DNA of 64,000 nucleotides from Comamonadaceae bacterium (GTDB taxonomy: Bacteria; Pseudomonadota; Gammaproteobacteria; Burkholderiales; Burkholderiaceae_C), in the NCBI GenBank assembly GCA_947373245.1, contig CANBWY010000001.1, positions 43,944 to 107,943 of the forward strand, read 5' to 3'. The translations under genes were made by a program, and so were the position numbers. The stretch's first letter is position 1. Each line of letters opens with the position of its first letter. Shown here in pieces: positions 63,725 through 64,000 of the stretch. The notes beneath the pieces were generated by a model that saw only the letters and a list, made by a program, of their open reading frames with translations, ran no database searches and was not told the DNA's origin.

Positions 63725-64000
63725 ATGGCCACTCGTTCTACGCCTCATCCAGACACACTTGCTGCATATCGTGCGCTGGGCTACAGCACGCCCCCCAAAT
63801 CGCGTGTATCTGTACGGGGCAAGTCTCAAACGTTGGAGCAAGTGGTGGGCTCTGCACCTTCTTTGGCGCATCTCTCAGCCATTGCACAAGACACACAAAA
63901 CCGACTCAAAGCCATCGCGCCTTTGTTGCCTGTTTCGTTACGCGCACTGATTCAATCAGGAGGCGTTGAGGATGATGCTTGGTGCTTATTGGTGCCCAAC
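63725..64000 (+). CDS. DUF721/DciA-like protein, 5' part
   Basis: 92 codons from the ATG at 63725 to the window edge: MATRSTPHPDTLAAYRALGY, then SQTLEQVVGSAPSLAHLSAIAQDTQNRLKAIAPLLPVSLRALIQSGGV and DDAWCLLVPN. The pattern of a short helix followed by a strand with a WxL-like motif fits DUF721 (DciA-like), often found divergent from secA in proteobacteria. DciA loads the replicative helicase; whether this protein does so is inferred only from family and place. Confidence 0.75.
   Translation, partial: MATRSTPHPDTLAAYRALGYSTPPKSRVSVRGKSQTLEQVVGSAPSLAHLSAIAQDTQNRLKAIAPLLPVSLRALIQSGGVEDDAWCLLVPN

Noticed and set aside
1-64000. CRISPR arrays, tRNA and rRNA genes, prophage structural genes.
   Set aside because: None seen when reading both strands by eye; a tRNAscan or CRISPR search would be needed to exclude them formally.

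Overview
The window reads as a chromosomal segment of a betaproteobacterium of the order Burkholderiales, most likely family Comamonadaceae (a Limnohabitans- or Rhodoferax-like freshwater bacterium). This is inference from content: a Bug/TctC periplasmic binding protein, an ECF biotin transporter with its own BioMN module, the xerC-DUF484-dapF block, a Burkholderia-type porin, a complete gsp operon and moderately high GC coding. No rRNA or tRNA gene and no CRISPR array was seen.

Layout. 1-5.4 kb: 5' part of xerC, a DUF484 gene and dapF on the minus strand, then a carboxymuconolactone-decarboxylase-like gene, a Bug solute-binding protein and a NUDIX/metallo-beta-lactamase fusion. 5.4-14.5 kb: a spermidine-synthase-like methyltransferase, the RNase P RNA gene (minus strand), two tiny coupled genes, an FAD-dependent dehydrogenase coupled to cysteine synthase, an SRPBCC protein, then a minus-strand run (J-domain protein, htpX, DUF3025, pyrC). 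14.5-14.8 kb: a gene-free stretch with two long hairpins that have different stems but share a 21-bp loop in opposite orientation. 14.8-22.7 kb: glutamate/aspartate ABC transporter gltIJKL, a tannase-family lipoprotein, bioMNY, ompW. 22.9-29.3 kb: TPR/O-GlcNAc-transferase-like protein, porin, coq7, OsmC, and ilvA preceded by a short terminated leader RNA. 29.3-40.1 kb: type II secretion genes, gspC divergent from gspGHIJKLMNDEF, mostly joined by 4-bp overlaps. 40.1-51.9 kb: 5'-nucleotidase, YddA/SbmA-like ABC exporter, queC, yggT, an EamA permease, a tiny HNH protein, short-form malic enzyme, MFS permease, RlmI-like methyltransferase, YkgJ-like protein, a Cyc2-like cytochrome-porin, an orphan gene and a SET-domain protein.

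52.0-60.8 kb is accessory in character. It holds a chaperone-usher fimbrial operon whose usher has an in-frame amber codon and a 27-bp tandem duplication, an IS3-family insertion (25-bp inverted repeats, canonical A AAA AAG frameshift site) lying in a broken lipoprotein gene, and an orphan tyrosine recombinase next to the 3' end of secA. The window closes with secA and the 5' part of a DUF721/DciA-like gene.

Items most worth checking are the constant-loop hairpin pair (14.5-14.8 kb), the Cyc2-like cytochrome-porin (49.6-51.0 kb), the 84-bp in-frame palindromic insert in the DUF3025 gene, the ilvA leader RNA with an anti-Shine-Dalgarno-like stretch, and the degraded fimbrial/integrase region. 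No clearly new multi-gene system was recognised.
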